This document shows positions 52,649 through 61,619 of a stretch of 64,000 bases of DNA, piece after piece. The stretch covers positions 7,368,531 through 7,432,530 of the forward strand of contig NZ_CP031030.1 in NCBI RefSeq assembly GCF_003711225.1. Reading direction: 5' to 3'. Source of the DNA: Runella sp. SP2 (lineage in GTDB: Bacteria; Bacteroidota; Bacteroidia; Cytophagales; Spirosomataceae). Position 1 is the stretch's first letter. The number at the start of each line of letters is the position of its first letter. The translations under genes and the position numbers were made by a program. The notes beneath the pieces were generated by a model. That model was not told the origin of the DNA, did no database searches, and worked only from the letters and a program-made list of their open reading frames with translations.

Positions 52649-55600
52649 TTAGGCATTGCTAACTTCCACTGTCTTTTCTTCTACTTTATCGGCGTTTTTG
52701 TGTTTTCCCGAAACAAACGTATATACCGCTGGAACGACAAACAATGTAAGAACAAGGGAGAACATAATACCGCATACAACCACAATTCCGAGCGGAATAC
52801 GGCTGGTACTGGCAGCTCCCAAGCTCAACGCAATCGGCAAAGCTCCCAAAGAAGTAGCAAGGCTGGTCATCAAGATAGGACGCAAACGTTGCGTTGAAGC
52901 GTCGATAACGGCTTCTACTTTCTTGAGGCCATGTTCGCGCCGTTGGTTGGCAAATTCCACAATCAAGATTCCGTTTTTGGTTACTAGACCAATCAACATA
53001 ATCATTCCGATTTGGGAGAAAATATTGAGGGTTTGGTCAAAAGCCCACAAGCTTAGCAACGCCCCTGCTAAGGCCAATGGCACCGTAATCATGATGGTGA
53101 ACGGGTCAATGAAACTCTCAAACTGAGCCGCTAAGACCAAATAAATAAGTACCAAGGCCAACATAAAGGCAAAAAGGATGTTTGACGAGCTCTCTGAGAA
53201 GTCACGCGAAGGGCCTGATAGCGCCGTTTGGTAGCTTTCGTCGAGAAGTTTGTTGGCAATACTTTCCATGGCTTTGATACCGTCGCCGATGGTGTAGCCT
53301 TCGGCCAAAGATGCCGAAATCGTCGCTGCTTTGTAACGGTTATAGTGGTAAATCGTCGTAGGGGTCGTACTTTCTTCCCAACGGATGACAGAGCTCAACG
53401 GAATGTTTTCGCCGCGAGAGTTGCGTACGTACAAGCGGCCAATGTCTTCGGGCTTGTTACGGTCGGTACGTTCTACCTGAGCTATGACAGAATATTGGTA
53501 ACCATTTTGGATAAAATACGCCAAGCGACCACCACTAAACGCGGCCTGAATGGTGGCGACTACGTCTTGAGTAGTGAGTCCTAAGTCTCTGATTTTCATA
53601 CGGTCAACTGAAAGTTTTAACTCAGGACGGTTAAATTTCAAGTTGACATCGACGTTGGCAAAAGTTTTGTCTGAACGAGCCGCGTCCAAAAATTTCGGGA
53701 TAATATTGCGGAGCTTATCAAGGTCTTGGTTTTGAAGAATAAACTGTACTGGCAAACTACCGCGTGAGCCAAACCCTACCGAAATCGTTTGTTCTTGAAC
53801 GGCAAACACCCGTGCTTGATTAAAGCGGCTGAGCTTTTTCTGCAAATCGTTCACAATATCGCTTTGGCTACGGGTTCGCTCGGTGGGTGCAACCAAGGCC
53901 AAACGAGGTGCTGCGCTGTTGGTAGCACCACCTCCGCCAGGGCCTCCGCCTGGCGTACGAACAAAGATAAAGTCGCGTTCAGGAATCGAATCGTACAAAA
54001 ACTTGCCTAAATCATCCGCGATTTTGGACATAGCACTGTAACTTGTTCCTTCAGGAGCTGTTACGTTGAAACGAATGCTACTGCGGTCTTCCAACGGTGC
54101 AAGCTCGCTTTTCAACGTACCCATGCAATACCAAATAATCCCTCCACAGGCCAATACAATGACCCATGCCATCCAGCGAACTTTCAAAAAGCCCGTAAGC
54201 ATTGCCTTGTAGCCATCTTCCATACCACGGAAGAAAGGTTCAGTTTTTTGGTAAAACCAACCATGTCCTGCGTTTTTGCGTGAAAGATAAACGTTCAATA
54301 CAGGCGTGATTGTGAGCGATACGAAGGCCGAGACGAGTACAGCGGCAGCCAGCGTTACCCCAAATTCTCGGAAAAGACTACCAATAAACCCTTCCAAGAA
54401 AATAACGGGTAAGAACACAATCGCCAACGTAATGGAGGTCGAAATAACGGCAAAGAAGATTTCTTTACTTCCTTCGATGGCGGCCTTACGAATCGGGAAG
54501 CCTTGTTCGAGCTTTTTAAAGATATTTTCGGTGACTACGATACCGTCATCAACTACCAGACCCGTGGCAAGTACAATCGCTAACATGGTAAGGATGTTGA
54601 CCGAGAAGCCCGCTAGGTACATTATGAAGAATGTCGCCACGAGCGAAATCGGAATATCAATCAATGGACGAATCGCAATGAGCCAATCGCGGAAGAAAAG
54701 GAAGATAACGATAACCACCAAGATAAACGAAATGATGAGCGTTTCTTCTACTTCGGCGAGTGAGTTCCGAATGTTTTTGGTGTTGTCGCTCAATACTTTG
54801 ATTTGGACGTCGCTTCGGCTGCTTTTCTGAATCTGCGCAACGCGTTTGTAGATTTCGTCCGCAATTTTGATGTTGTTGGCACCAGGTTGGGGGATGATGG
54901 CCAAGCCCACCGCGTGTAAACCGTTGTATTTCCAGCTTTGTTCGAGCTGCTCTGGGCCTAGTTCTACTTTGGCCACATCGCTCAAGCGAACGATTCCAGT
55001 CGCATCTTCACGAATGATGAGGTCTTGGAATTGTTTCTCGGTGGTCATACGACCCAAGACTCGGATGGTTAAATCTGTGTTGTTACCGTAGATTTTTCCA
55101 GGAGGTAGCTCAATGTTTTCGTTGTTCAATGCCGAACGAATGTCAGAAAAGGCAACGTTATAAGCACTCATTTTGTCGGGGTTAAGCCAAATACGCATGG
55201 CGTAGCTTTTTTGCCCAAAAATGTTGATAGCACTTACCTCGTCAACGGTTTGAAGCTGTTGTTGGAGGACGTTTTCGGCGTAGTCGCTCAATTCGAGCAA
55301 ACTTTTACTTTCACTCTGAATGGCCAAAATCATAATAAAGTCGCCGTTGGCATCGGCTTTCGATACTACTGGCGGGGCGTTGATGTCTTGCGGAAGACTA
55401 CGCAAGGCTTGACTTACTTTGTCGCGCACGTCGCTGGCCGCCGCTTCGAGATCCACGCCAAGGTTAAACTCTACGCTGATTTGACTGCTTCCTTGCGAGC
55501 TTGACGAAGTAATGGTGCGGATACCCTGAATCCCGTTGATTTGTTTTTCAAGAGGTTCGGTGATTTGGCTCTCAATGATGTCGGGGTTAGCACCTGTATA

Positions 55601-55750
55601 TGAAGTGCTCACCGAAATCTGCGGAGGGTCAATGGCGGGATAATCCCTCACCGCCAAAAACGAAAGCCCCACGACTCCAAAAATAATGATTGCCAAGTTC
55701 ATCACTGTGGCAAGCACGGGGCGGTTTATGGATAATTCTGAAATGTTCAT
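52649..55750 (-). CDS. RND efflux pump permease (HAE1/AcrB-like)
   Basis: This 1,033-residue permease has normal AcrB length, with 12 helices and two large periplasmic loops. It opens MNISELSINRPVLATVMNLA. TM4 contains AIVLATGLVVDDGIVVTENI with the proton-relay Asp pair (LVVDD). A second-half motif is LIGLVTKNGILIVEFANQRR. A Gly-rich stretch TPGGGPGGGGATNS in the first-half porter region is unusual. It exports drugs, detergents or metabolites by proton antiport. Its start overlaps the adaptor stop by 4 bp (ATGA), indicating translational coupling. Confidence 0.96.
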   Translation of the reverse strand: MNISELSINRPVLATVMNLAIIIFGVVGLSFLAVRDYPAIDPPQISVSTSYTGANPDIIESQITEPLEKQINGIQGIRTITSSSSQGSSQISVEFNLGVDLEAAASDVRDKVSQALRSLPQDINAPPVVSKADANGDFIMILAIQSESKSLLELSDYAENVLQQQLQTVDEVSAINIFGQKSYAMRIWLNPDKMSAYNVAFSDIRSALNNENIELPPGKIYGNNTDLTIRVLGRMTTEKQFQDLIIREDATGIVRLSDVAKVELGPEQLEQSWKYNGLHAVGLAIIPQPGANNIKIADEIYKRVAQIQKSSRSDVQIKVLSDNTKNIRNSLAEVEETLIISFILVVIVIFLFFRDWLIAIRPLIDIPISLVATFFIMYLAGFSVNILTMLAIVLATGLVVDDGIVVTENIFKKLEQGFPIRKAAIEGSKEIFFAVISTSITLAIVFLPVIFLEGFIGSLFREFGVTLAAAVLVSAFVSLTITPVLNVYLSRKNAGHGWFYQKTEPFFRGMEDGYKAMLTGFLKVRWMAWVIVLACGGIIWYCMGTLKSELAPLEDRSSIRFNVTAPEGTSYSAMSKIADDLGKFLYDSIPERDFIFVRTPGGGPGGGGATNSAAPRLALVAPTERTRSQSDIVNDLQKKLSRFNQARVFAVQEQTISVGFGSRGSLPVQFILQNQDLDKLRNIIPKFLDAARSDKTFANVDVNLKFNRPELKLSVDRMKIRDLGLTTQDVVATIQAAFSGGRLAYFIQNGYQYSVIAQVERTDRNKPEDIGRLYVRNSRGENIPLSSVIRWEESTTPTTIYHYNRYKAATISASLAEGYTIGDGIKAMESIANKLLDESYQTALSGPSRDFSESSSNILFAFMLALVLIYLVLAAQFESFIDPFTIMITVPLALAGALLSLWAFDQTLNIFSQIGMIMLIGLVTKNGILIVEFANQRREHGLKKVEAVIDASTQRLRPILMTSLATSLGALPIALSLGAASTSRIPLGIVVVCGIMFSLVLTLFVVPAVYTFVSGKHKNADKVEEKTVEVSNA

Positions 55751-56820
55751 TTCTTTGCTTTTCTTACTTTGAGAACGGCGTCAGGTTTGGCAAACAATAC
55801 CCCTGTTACGACCACAGAGTCGCCCACGTTAAGACCTTGGGTAATTTCTACGTTGTTGGAACTACGGACTCCCGTTTGTACATTGACAAACGCCGCCTTT
55901 CCGTTTTTGACCAGAATAACTTGGTTGTTTCGGTCGTCGGGAATGATGGCATTGGTCGGAATCATGATGGCTTTTTTGTTGTTGCCATTGCCAATAATTA
56001 CTTTGGCAAAAGCCCCAGGATTGGCGCGAGAATCGTCCATGAGTGCGCGCACGACCAAGCTACGGGTGAGTCGGTTGGCTTGCGGTTCAAGGGCAATCAC
56101 GGTTGCTCTGGTCAAAACCGAATCACGCCCGTCCACGCGTACCTTCACTGTCGAACCAATCCGAACCAATTCGCTGTATTCTTCGGGAAGGGTAAAATCA
56201 ATTTTCTTTTTACCTAACTGCTGAATCGTTGCAATGATAGACGTAGGGGTTACGTACGAACCTGGGCTGATTTGACGAAGACCAATCGTGCCCGTAAAAG
56301 GTGCCCGAAGTACCGTCTTGTCAATCAACGTTTGGGTATAGGCCATGTCGGCTTTGAGGGTGTTGACGGTATTCAAAGCGGCGTCGTAGTCACTTTGGTT
56401 GATGCCGTTTACGTCAAGAAGTTTTTTGAAACGCTCCTCGGTGCGCACGGCGTTGTCCAATTGCACTTTGGTTCGTTGCATTTGGGCTTCGAGGTCGGCG
56501 CTGTTGATGCGGGCTAAAACCGCTCCTTGCGTAACCGTTTTTCCTTCGGGAACGTTGAGATAGGTTAAGCGTCCGCTTACTTCGGGGCGTAGCTCGGTCG
56601 ATTCGCTCGGAATAATCGTTCCGTTGACTTCTACTACGTTGGTGAGGGGTTGGGGGGTTGCTACCATCACATCTACGAGGGTAGGTTTATCTTTTTTTTC
56701 ATCGCGACCGCCGCCACCTCCTTCTTTTCCCTTTTTTTCTTTACAAGCAGACAGCGACAAACAAACCAATACTGTCGATAAACTTATGTAAAAAGAATGC
56801 GCGGGTTTGGAATAATTCAT
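55747..56820 (-). CDS. RND periplasmic adaptor lipoprotein (AcrA/MFP)
   Basis: A 357-residue lipoprotein has lipobox LSLSAC (Cys26) followed by a Gly/Lys spacer (GKEGGGGGRDEKKDK). Adaptor features are VEVNGTIIPSESTELRPEVS, GRLTYLNVPEGKTVTQGAVL (lipoyl-like half), an alpha hairpin (~110-160), TVLRAPFTGTIGLRQISPGS and the beta-barrel VIALEPQANRLTRSLVVRAL. It joins the RND pump to the TolC-like channel. It is the first gene of the three-gene efflux operon. Confidence 0.95.
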   Translation of the reverse strand: MNYSKPAHSFYISLSTVLVCLSLSACKEKKGKEGGGGGRDEKKDKPTLVDVMVATPQPLTNVVEVNGTIIPSESTELRPEVSGRLTYLNVPEGKTVTQGAVLARINSADLEAQMQRTKVQLDNAVRTEERFKKLLDVNGINQSDYDAALNTVNTLKADMAYTQTLIDKTVLRAPFTGTIGLRQISPGSYVTPTSIIATIQQLGKKKIDFTLPEEYSELVRIGSTVKVRVDGRDSVLTRATVIALEPQANRLTRSLVVRALMDDSRANPGAFAKVIIGNGNNKKAIMIPTNAIIPDDRNNQVILVKNGKAAFVNVQTGVRSSNNVEITQGLNVGDSVVVTGVLFAKPDAVLKVRKAKK

Positions 56821-56876
56821 TCAAAATAAGATTTAGAGAGCTCTGTAGTTCGTTTAGTGAGGTATTAACAAGTAAA

Positions 56877-56884
56877 CAAATGTA
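56877..56884 (-). promoter_or_regulatory. candidate -7 box of the efflux operon
   Basis: TACATTTG on the minus strand matches TAnnTTTG exactly, 56 nt before the adaptor ATG at 56820. A TTTG about 9 nt upstream is too close to be the -33 box, so the assignment is weak. Confidence 0.35.
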
Positions 56885-56990
56885 AGTGTTATGCAAAAAT
56901 GGTGTTTAGGTATCGTACCGAAAGCCCCTAAAAATGAGAGCAAACGGCTTTTTGACGCTACAATCCCTTTTGTAAGTTTATTACGATAAA

Positions 56991-57032
56991 AAAGGGCTTT
57001 CGTCCTACTGTAAAAGTGGATTGAAGCCCTTA
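56991..57032 (-). terminator. terminator of the LytS/LytTR operon
   Basis: AAGGGCTT (56992-56999) and AAGCCCTT (57024-57031) pair around a 24-nt loop. In the minus direction the stem is followed by TTTTTT. It lies about 70 bp beyond the response-regulator stop. Confidence 0.6.
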
Positions 57033-57098
57033 ATTTACCTAGTAAAATGTACAAATCACCCCTATCGCTCGACGGAATGATTGATTTTGTCGATATTT

Positions 57099-57857
57099 TT
57101 AAAATTCCATCAGGCGTTTTACATTTTCTTGGTAGGCGCTGCCCGACTCGATTTTGCTTTGTTTTTGATCAAGCATTACAATCATGTATTTGCCCGTAAA
57201 ATACCGCTCCATCTCCCTGATTTTGGCGCTATTTACAATCGTTGAGCGGCTTACTCTGACAAAATTTGACGGTAGTTTTTCTTCTAAACTGGCAATGGTA
57301 TAGCTCATCAAATATTGTTTATTATCGACGGTATTGAGTAGCACGTACTTGTCTTCGGCCTGAAAAAAACTAATGTCCGACAGCGGGACAAACAAGATTT
57401 TATCGCCGCTTTTGACCGAAATAGAGTGCATTTCTTTCTTCGGTACCATGCTTCCGATGAGTTGCCTGAGGCTTTCTTGGCTGAGTGTTGGTTCTTGTTC
57501 GGGACGTAGGTTTCGGAGTTTGTCCATCGTTTTGGCCAAACGTTCTTTTTCAACGGGCTTGAGCAAATAATCAATGGAATTTTCTTCAAAGGCTTTGATA
57601 GCGTACTGGTCGTAGGCGGTCACGAAAACGACCATAGGCATATACGACAGCCGTGATAGCATCTCAAAACCCGTCATTTGGGGCATTTCGATGTCCAGAA
57701 AAAGTAAATTGGGGCGTAGCGTTTCAATTTTTTGAATGCCTTCGAGGCCGTTTAGGGCTTCGTCAACCACCTCAATGAGGTCGTCAAACTGTGCCAATAA
57801 ACGTTTGAGACGCCCTAAGGCAATGGGTTCGTCGTCGATAAGAAGGGTAGTAAACAT
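57099..57857 (-). CDS. LytTR family response regulator
   Basis: The 252-residue regulator starts MFTTLLIDDEPIALGRLKRL. Receiver residues are the DDEP acidic pair, phosphoacceptor Asp in NLLFLDIEMPQMTGFEML, MVVFVTAYDQYAIKAFEENS and YLLKPVEKE. The C-terminal LytTR DNA-binding domain has ISFFQAEDKYVLLNT, LPSNFVRVSRSTIVNSAKIR and SGSAYQENVKRLMEF. It is 26 bp downstream of its kinase and is surely its partner. The targets are unknown; the efflux operon next downstream on the same strand is one candidate. Confidence 0.95.
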   Translation of the reverse strand: MFTTLLIDDEPIALGRLKRLLAQFDDLIEVVDEALNGLEGIQKIETLRPNLLFLDIEMPQMTGFEMLSRLSYMPMVVFVTAYDQYAIKAFEENSIDYLLKPVEKERLAKTMDKLRNLRPEQEPTLSQESLRQLIGSMVPKKEMHSISVKSGDKILFVPLSDISFFQAEDKYVLLNTVDNKQYLMSYTIASLEEKLPSNFVRVSRSTIVNSAKIREMERYFTGKYMIVMLDQKQSKIESGSAYQENVKRLMEF

Positions 57858-57883
57858 AGCTAAAAGTCGTTAGAGGCAATGGT

Positions 57884-60100
57884 TTATTTCCAGTCAGTCC
57901 ACTCGTGGTCACGCGGAAGGCTGATAATCACTGCTTTGTGGTCGTTGTTTTGAATTTGTAAAGTGGCCTTGTCGCCATATACCAATTGAAGCTTTTCCCG
58001 AATACTTCGTAAACCATACCCACTGGCCACTTCTTCCTTAAAGGCTGGGCCATTGTCGTGAATCGTAAACAAAACATGGTTGGAGGTGCGTTCGATGCAA
58101 ATTTCGATAATTCCGTGGTCAAGCAACTGCGAAATACCGTGTTTGATGGCGTTTTCGACCAATGGTTGCAGCAAAAAACGCGGGATTTTTACGTCCAACA
58201 ACGAAGGTTGTACTTCTACCTTAAACTGTAGCCGATTCCCAAACCGCATTTGTTCAATGGCCAAATACGATTTTACTACTTCCAATTCTTCAGCAATGCT
58301 GTGGCTGTATGCCTCAGAACGGCCCGTCGTAGAGCGAAACAATTTCGATAACTGAATTGTCATTTCTTCGGCTTTGTCGGGGTCTTGGTGGACAAGCCCC
58401 GCGATGCTGTTGAGTGAATTGTATAGAAAATGAGGATTGATGCGCGCTTCGAGGGCATTGAGTTGGGCCTTGGTTTTTAATTTTTCGAGGTTGAGCAATT
58501 GGTATTCTTGTTCCGAAATCTTGCGGGTAATCTGCCGCGTGCGTTGCCAATAATACAAATAAGCACAACTCACTATTTGGGGTAAAATCAAGTAAAAAAT
58601 AGTGGTTGACTTCACGTTGCTGGGCCAAGATGCAACGGGGATTTTGCTCCAATAAAAAATGCCAATGACGGTCTGGAACGAAAGAACAAATAGAAAGGTA
58701 AGTCCAATGACCGTGAGGTACTTGGCCCAAGGGAAATGAACTTTTGAATCGAGAAAATGAATAAAAATTTGCAGCGCTAACCAGGCTCCGAGGCTATTGG
58801 CAATATTGGAAAAAAAGATGCCCGTGGATAAAATGTTATGGGAACGAAAAAACTCCAATGAAAAATACACAACCCCACTCAGTCCATATCCCAAAAACAA
58901 GCAGAACAAAAATGCAATCAGCATTCCTTCAAGCGAAAAAGGTGAAGGTGTTCGCTCGTGATTGTTGGAAACTGCGGGGGGAGGCGTTGACGGAGTGGGT
59001 GACGGAGGCGCGGGCGTATTTGGCTCAGTAAACGGGTGACGCGGATAGTCAGTAGGGACATACGAATAAGGCGCAGGGGCAGGCGAGCCAGACTGATACG
59101 GTGACAGGGTAACCCTTCCTCCAAAACTCCGAATGGTAACGTTAGGGCCGCCGCCGTTGAGTTTTCCTCGTAAATTGCTTCGGGACGAATAGCCGTTAAA
59201 GTCTTGAAAACGAGGATGTATTACGCGTCCTGCTACCACTTCCAAGTCCAGCCCTTGGTGAAGCGGGAGTGCCACTTTGATGTTTCCGCCTGAGGTGTCA
59301 AACCACGAATATTGGTGAATCGACGTTACTTCGGCGTTGATGTTTCCCCCACGGGTGCTGGCGCCGATATTGCCGTTGAGGTGACGAAGCCGCACGTTTC
59401 CCCCCGAGGTGCTACATTCCAAGTCGCCAGTGATATTGGTGGCCTCGATGTTGCCTCCCCACGTACTTCCGTTGATTTTGCCTTTGTGGTTATGTATGAC
59501 TACATTACCCCCTTTGGTATCGGCGCGGATAGATCCTTCATTGTCGCTAACAGTAACTTTTCCTCCAAACGTACTCAGTTCAATATTACCTTGACAATGA
59601 GCTACCTCGATGTTGCCGCCCATGGTTTTGCCAAGATAATTACCCTGCGAGTGAAGCAAGAGCAAATGCCCGCCCCAGGTATCAAACTTGTGGTTTCCTG
59701 AAAGGTGCTGGAGCCGAACGTGCCCACCGTACGTTTTGATGAACGAATGCAGCGAGGGAGGTAAAAAAATGCGAAACGACGTGCGGTGAAAATGAACCCA
59801 ATTGTAAGGGTTAAAGTAATTGGGGCGCGCCGTGATTTTCAAGGATTCGCCCACGATGGTCATCACCAAGGGATTGATGTCGGGTGGGAATTCGGTAACG
59901 GGTTCTTGGTACAAAAAAAGCGACAACAAGCTGCGTACCGAAGCAAAAACCTCTACCCGAATGGCGTTTTCGTCGTGGCCAATCAATTCTATGTTGCCCG
60001 ATAATGTCTCCAATTGAAGGTATTTTAGCCCTTCGGCGGGATAAGTCACCACTTTAGACGGTGTCCCTAATTGTTGGTCAGGAGTGATTACAGTGCTCAT
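57884..60100 (-). CDS. LytS-type histidine kinase with N-terminal beta-helix (DUF4097-like) domain
   Basis: The 738-residue protein has an unusual domain order. Residues ~25-320 form a DUF4097-like beta-helix of repeated G-x-h rungs (LSGNIELIGHDENAIRVEVF, TFGGKVTVSDNEGSIRADTK, GGNVVIHNHKGKINGSTWGG). A Pro-rich linker (~330-375) and four membrane helices (~385-520, LIAFLFCLFLGYGLSGVVYF and others) follow. The kinase domain has ARINPHFLYNSLNSIAGL and RFLLQPLVENAIKHGISQ with HDNGPAF. There is no signal peptide and an even number of helices, so the beta-helix is predicted on the cytoplasmic side with the kinase. The gene overlaps the membrane-protein gene upstream by 4 bp and precedes its regulator by 26 bp. 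Confidence 0.9.
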   Translation of the reverse strand: MSTVITPDQQLGTPSKVVTYPAEGLKYLQLETLSGNIELIGHDENAIRVEVFASVRSLLSLFLYQEPVTEFPPDINPLVMTIVGESLKITARPNYFNPYNWVHFHRTSFRIFLPPSLHSFIKTYGGHVRLQHLSGNHKFDTWGGHLLLLHSQGNYLGKTMGGNIEVAHCQGNIELSTFGGKVTVSDNEGSIRADTKGGNVVIHNHKGKINGSTWGGNIEATNITGDLECSTSGGNVRLRHLNGNIGASTRGGNINAEVTSIHQYSWFDTSGGNIKVALPLHQGLDLEVVAGRVIHPRFQDFNGYSSRSNLRGKLNGGGPNVTIRSFGGRVTLSPYQSGSPAPAPYSYVPTDYPRHPFTEPNTPAPPSPTPSTPPPAVSNNHERTPSPFSLEGMLIAFLFCLFLGYGLSGVVYFSLEFFRSHNILSTGIFFSNIANSLGAWLALQIFIHFLDSKVHFPWAKYLTVIGLTFLFVLSFQTVIGIFYWSKIPVASWPSNVKSTTIFYLILPQIVSCAYLYYWQRTRQITRKISEQEYQLLNLEKLKTKAQLNALEARINPHFLYNSLNSIAGLVHQDPDKAEEMTIQLSKLFRSTTGRSEAYSHSIAEELEVVKSYLAIEQMRFGNRLQFKVEVQPSLLDVKIPRFLLQPLVENAIKHGISQLLDHGIIEICIERTSNHVLFTIHDNGPAFKEEVASGYGLRSIREKLQLVYGDKATLQIQNNDHKAVIISLPRDHEWTDWK

Positions 60101-60708
60101 CGTTGTTCAGGTTTACGTACCAAAAACATCCCTACTAATACCATAAAAACCACCGTAAAAGGCGTAATGCTGAGGTTTCCTAAAAACTGAATAACTCCCC
60201 ACGCGGTGGTTTTTGGGTCAATAAACTGATGCGATTTGAGCCAGTTGAAGAAGAACAGGTGCGTAAAAAGTTGGATGCTCAAATTGGTAACGGTGCCAAT
60301 AATCATGATGACGATGAAGTTGACCGAAAATGCAATTTTGTTCCAAAAAACGTTCAGTTTGAGTTGTTTCCAAAGAAGTCCCCCTTCGGTAGTCATGCGT
60401 TTTGGGAAAAGAACAATTTGTTTAACTCCCGCTTGCCAAGAGCCTTGTCCCAAAACAAGGACAATCAATCCGAGACGAGCGACGACGACAAGGACATCAA
60501 TGAGAGCAAAAAGCCAAGGAGAAATAATCCCAAAACCACCCTCTTGGGTCAACCGCCCAAAAGCTGCGATGAGGTTGAGGGCACCCACTTTGATCCAATG
60601 TTGGTTGATAAACCGTTGTGTTTCTGAAATGAGTTCGGCGAAGCCGAGGTGAATGGCTCTGAGTTCCATGGCGGAAGTTTGGGGGCTGTTGGGTGATGAA
60701 ACAATCAT
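60097..60708 (-). CDS. membrane protein encoded with the beta-helix kinase
   Basis: I start at ATG 60708 (MIVSSPNSPQTSAMELRAIH), 203 residues; ATG 60669 (MELRAIHLGF) is also possible and the longer frame to 60795 is unlikely. It has about three hydrophobic segments: SPWLFALIDVLVVVARLGLI, IAFSVNFIVIMIIGTVTNLS and ITPFTVVFMVLVGMFLV. I know no family for it. It overlaps the kinase gene by 4 bp (ATGA), so the three genes are translationally coupled. It may be the sensor partner of the kinase or its target. Confidence 0.7.
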   Translation of the reverse strand: MIVSSPNSPQTSAMELRAIHLGFAELISETQRFINQHWIKVGALNLIAAFGRLTQEGGFGIISPWLFALIDVLVVVARLGLIVLVLGQGSWQAGVKQIVLFPKRMTTEGGLLWKQLKLNVFWNKIAFSVNFIVIMIIGTVTNLSIQLFTHLFFFNWLKSHQFIDPKTTAWGVIQFLGNLSITPFTVVFMVLVGMFLVRKPEQR

Positions 60709-60864
60709 ACGAGGTAAAAATAGCTGTTTTGATAACGGATACAAAGCTATTTTGCCAGTGTGGATTCTACAGAGCAATTCTGACAAACCCCTCAAAAACG
60801 GGAGTAAAAGGGGCGAAAAGAAGAGTAAAAGAAACTAGAAGTGAAGAGTGTATTTGGAGGAGTA

Positions 60865-61293
60865 TTACGATAACTCTGATAAAATTTGAATAAAATTTTC
60901 TGCATTAATCAAATTGACAGGCGGGAAACGAGTAGTTTTTAAAATATTGAAATGCTTATCATTAGAGACTAAATAGTCGGATTGAGATGCGACGCATACA
61001 TCTACAAATTTGTTGTCGTCAGGGTCGTTGGGGATTAAACCCCACTGATAATAAACCTCCTGTCGGTAGATGTTGTCTAAGTGTAGAATGAGCTCTAATA
61101 CATCGCTAACAGTTTCCTTATCGTATCGTTTTCCAATTACTTCTTCATATTCAGTAATGATTTCATTATGAACAGTTAGCTCAAACTTTCCTTCAAGAAG
61201 TGCATCAAAAATGATAGAATAGGGTGATTATTCTGCCAAAGAGACGAGAAACACATTTGTGTCTAATACAACGCGTAATCTATTGGTTTTCAT
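60865..61293 (-). pseudogene. PIN-domain toxin (COG1569-like), nonsense-interrupted
   Basis: Reading from ATG 61293 gives MKTNRLRVVLDTNVFLVSLA, E, then TAA at codon 22 (61228-61230). The same frame continues SPYSIIFDALLEGKFELTVH to a stop at 60865. All 143 codons are otherwise intact. PIN features are LDTNVF (first Asp), EIITEYEEV (Glu), NDPDDNKFVDVCVAS (Asp pair) and YLVSNDKHF. PIN toxins cleave RNA with these acidic residues. CAA to TAA would explain the break. No ATG near the stop can rescue the first Asp, so the toxin is inactive unless the stop is a sequencing error. It overlaps the antitoxin gene by 14 bp. Confidence 0.85.
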
Positions 61294-61483
61294 CGTTTAA
61301 CCAATCTTGCATTGTTTGAGGAGTGTATCCTTTTTCTTCCCAAAGGCGAGACGTACGCTGACGTATGCGTTTAGCAAAAAAAGCAACTAGCACCTTCTTG
61401 AGTTCCGTCAATTCTTCTTCGGAAAGTTCATAGGCAAACGTCCTCAGAAGTTCAATTTGTACGTTGGTGAGTTTAGCTGTCAT
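61280..61483 (-). CDS. antitoxin-like partner of the PIN toxin
   Basis: The start is ATG 61483 (MTAKLTNVQIELLRTFAYEL), 67 residues; ATG 61525 gives an unlikely hydrophobic extension. It is charged and helical, with ELSEEELTELKKVLVAFFAK and a C-terminal SRLWEEKGYTPQTMQDWLND. This matches the short cofactor-like antitoxins found before COG1569 PIN toxins in Bacteroidota and Cyanobacteria. The 14-bp overlap with the toxin frame is typical of a toxin-antitoxin operon. It has stayed intact while the toxin is broken. Confidence 0.8.
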   Translation of the reverse strand: MTAKLTNVQIELLRTFAYELSEEELTELKKVLVAFFAKRIRQRTSRLWEEKGYTPQTMQDWLNDENQ

Positions 61484-61619
61484 GACTATGAATGATTGTA
61501 AGGTACAAATATAATAAAATAACAAGGGAAGTGCCTAACTTGGGTGTCATACCACATAATAGAGTAATAACAGTACTGTTACTTCTTTTATGCACAACTT
61601 ACAGCCTTTTAAAAAACAG

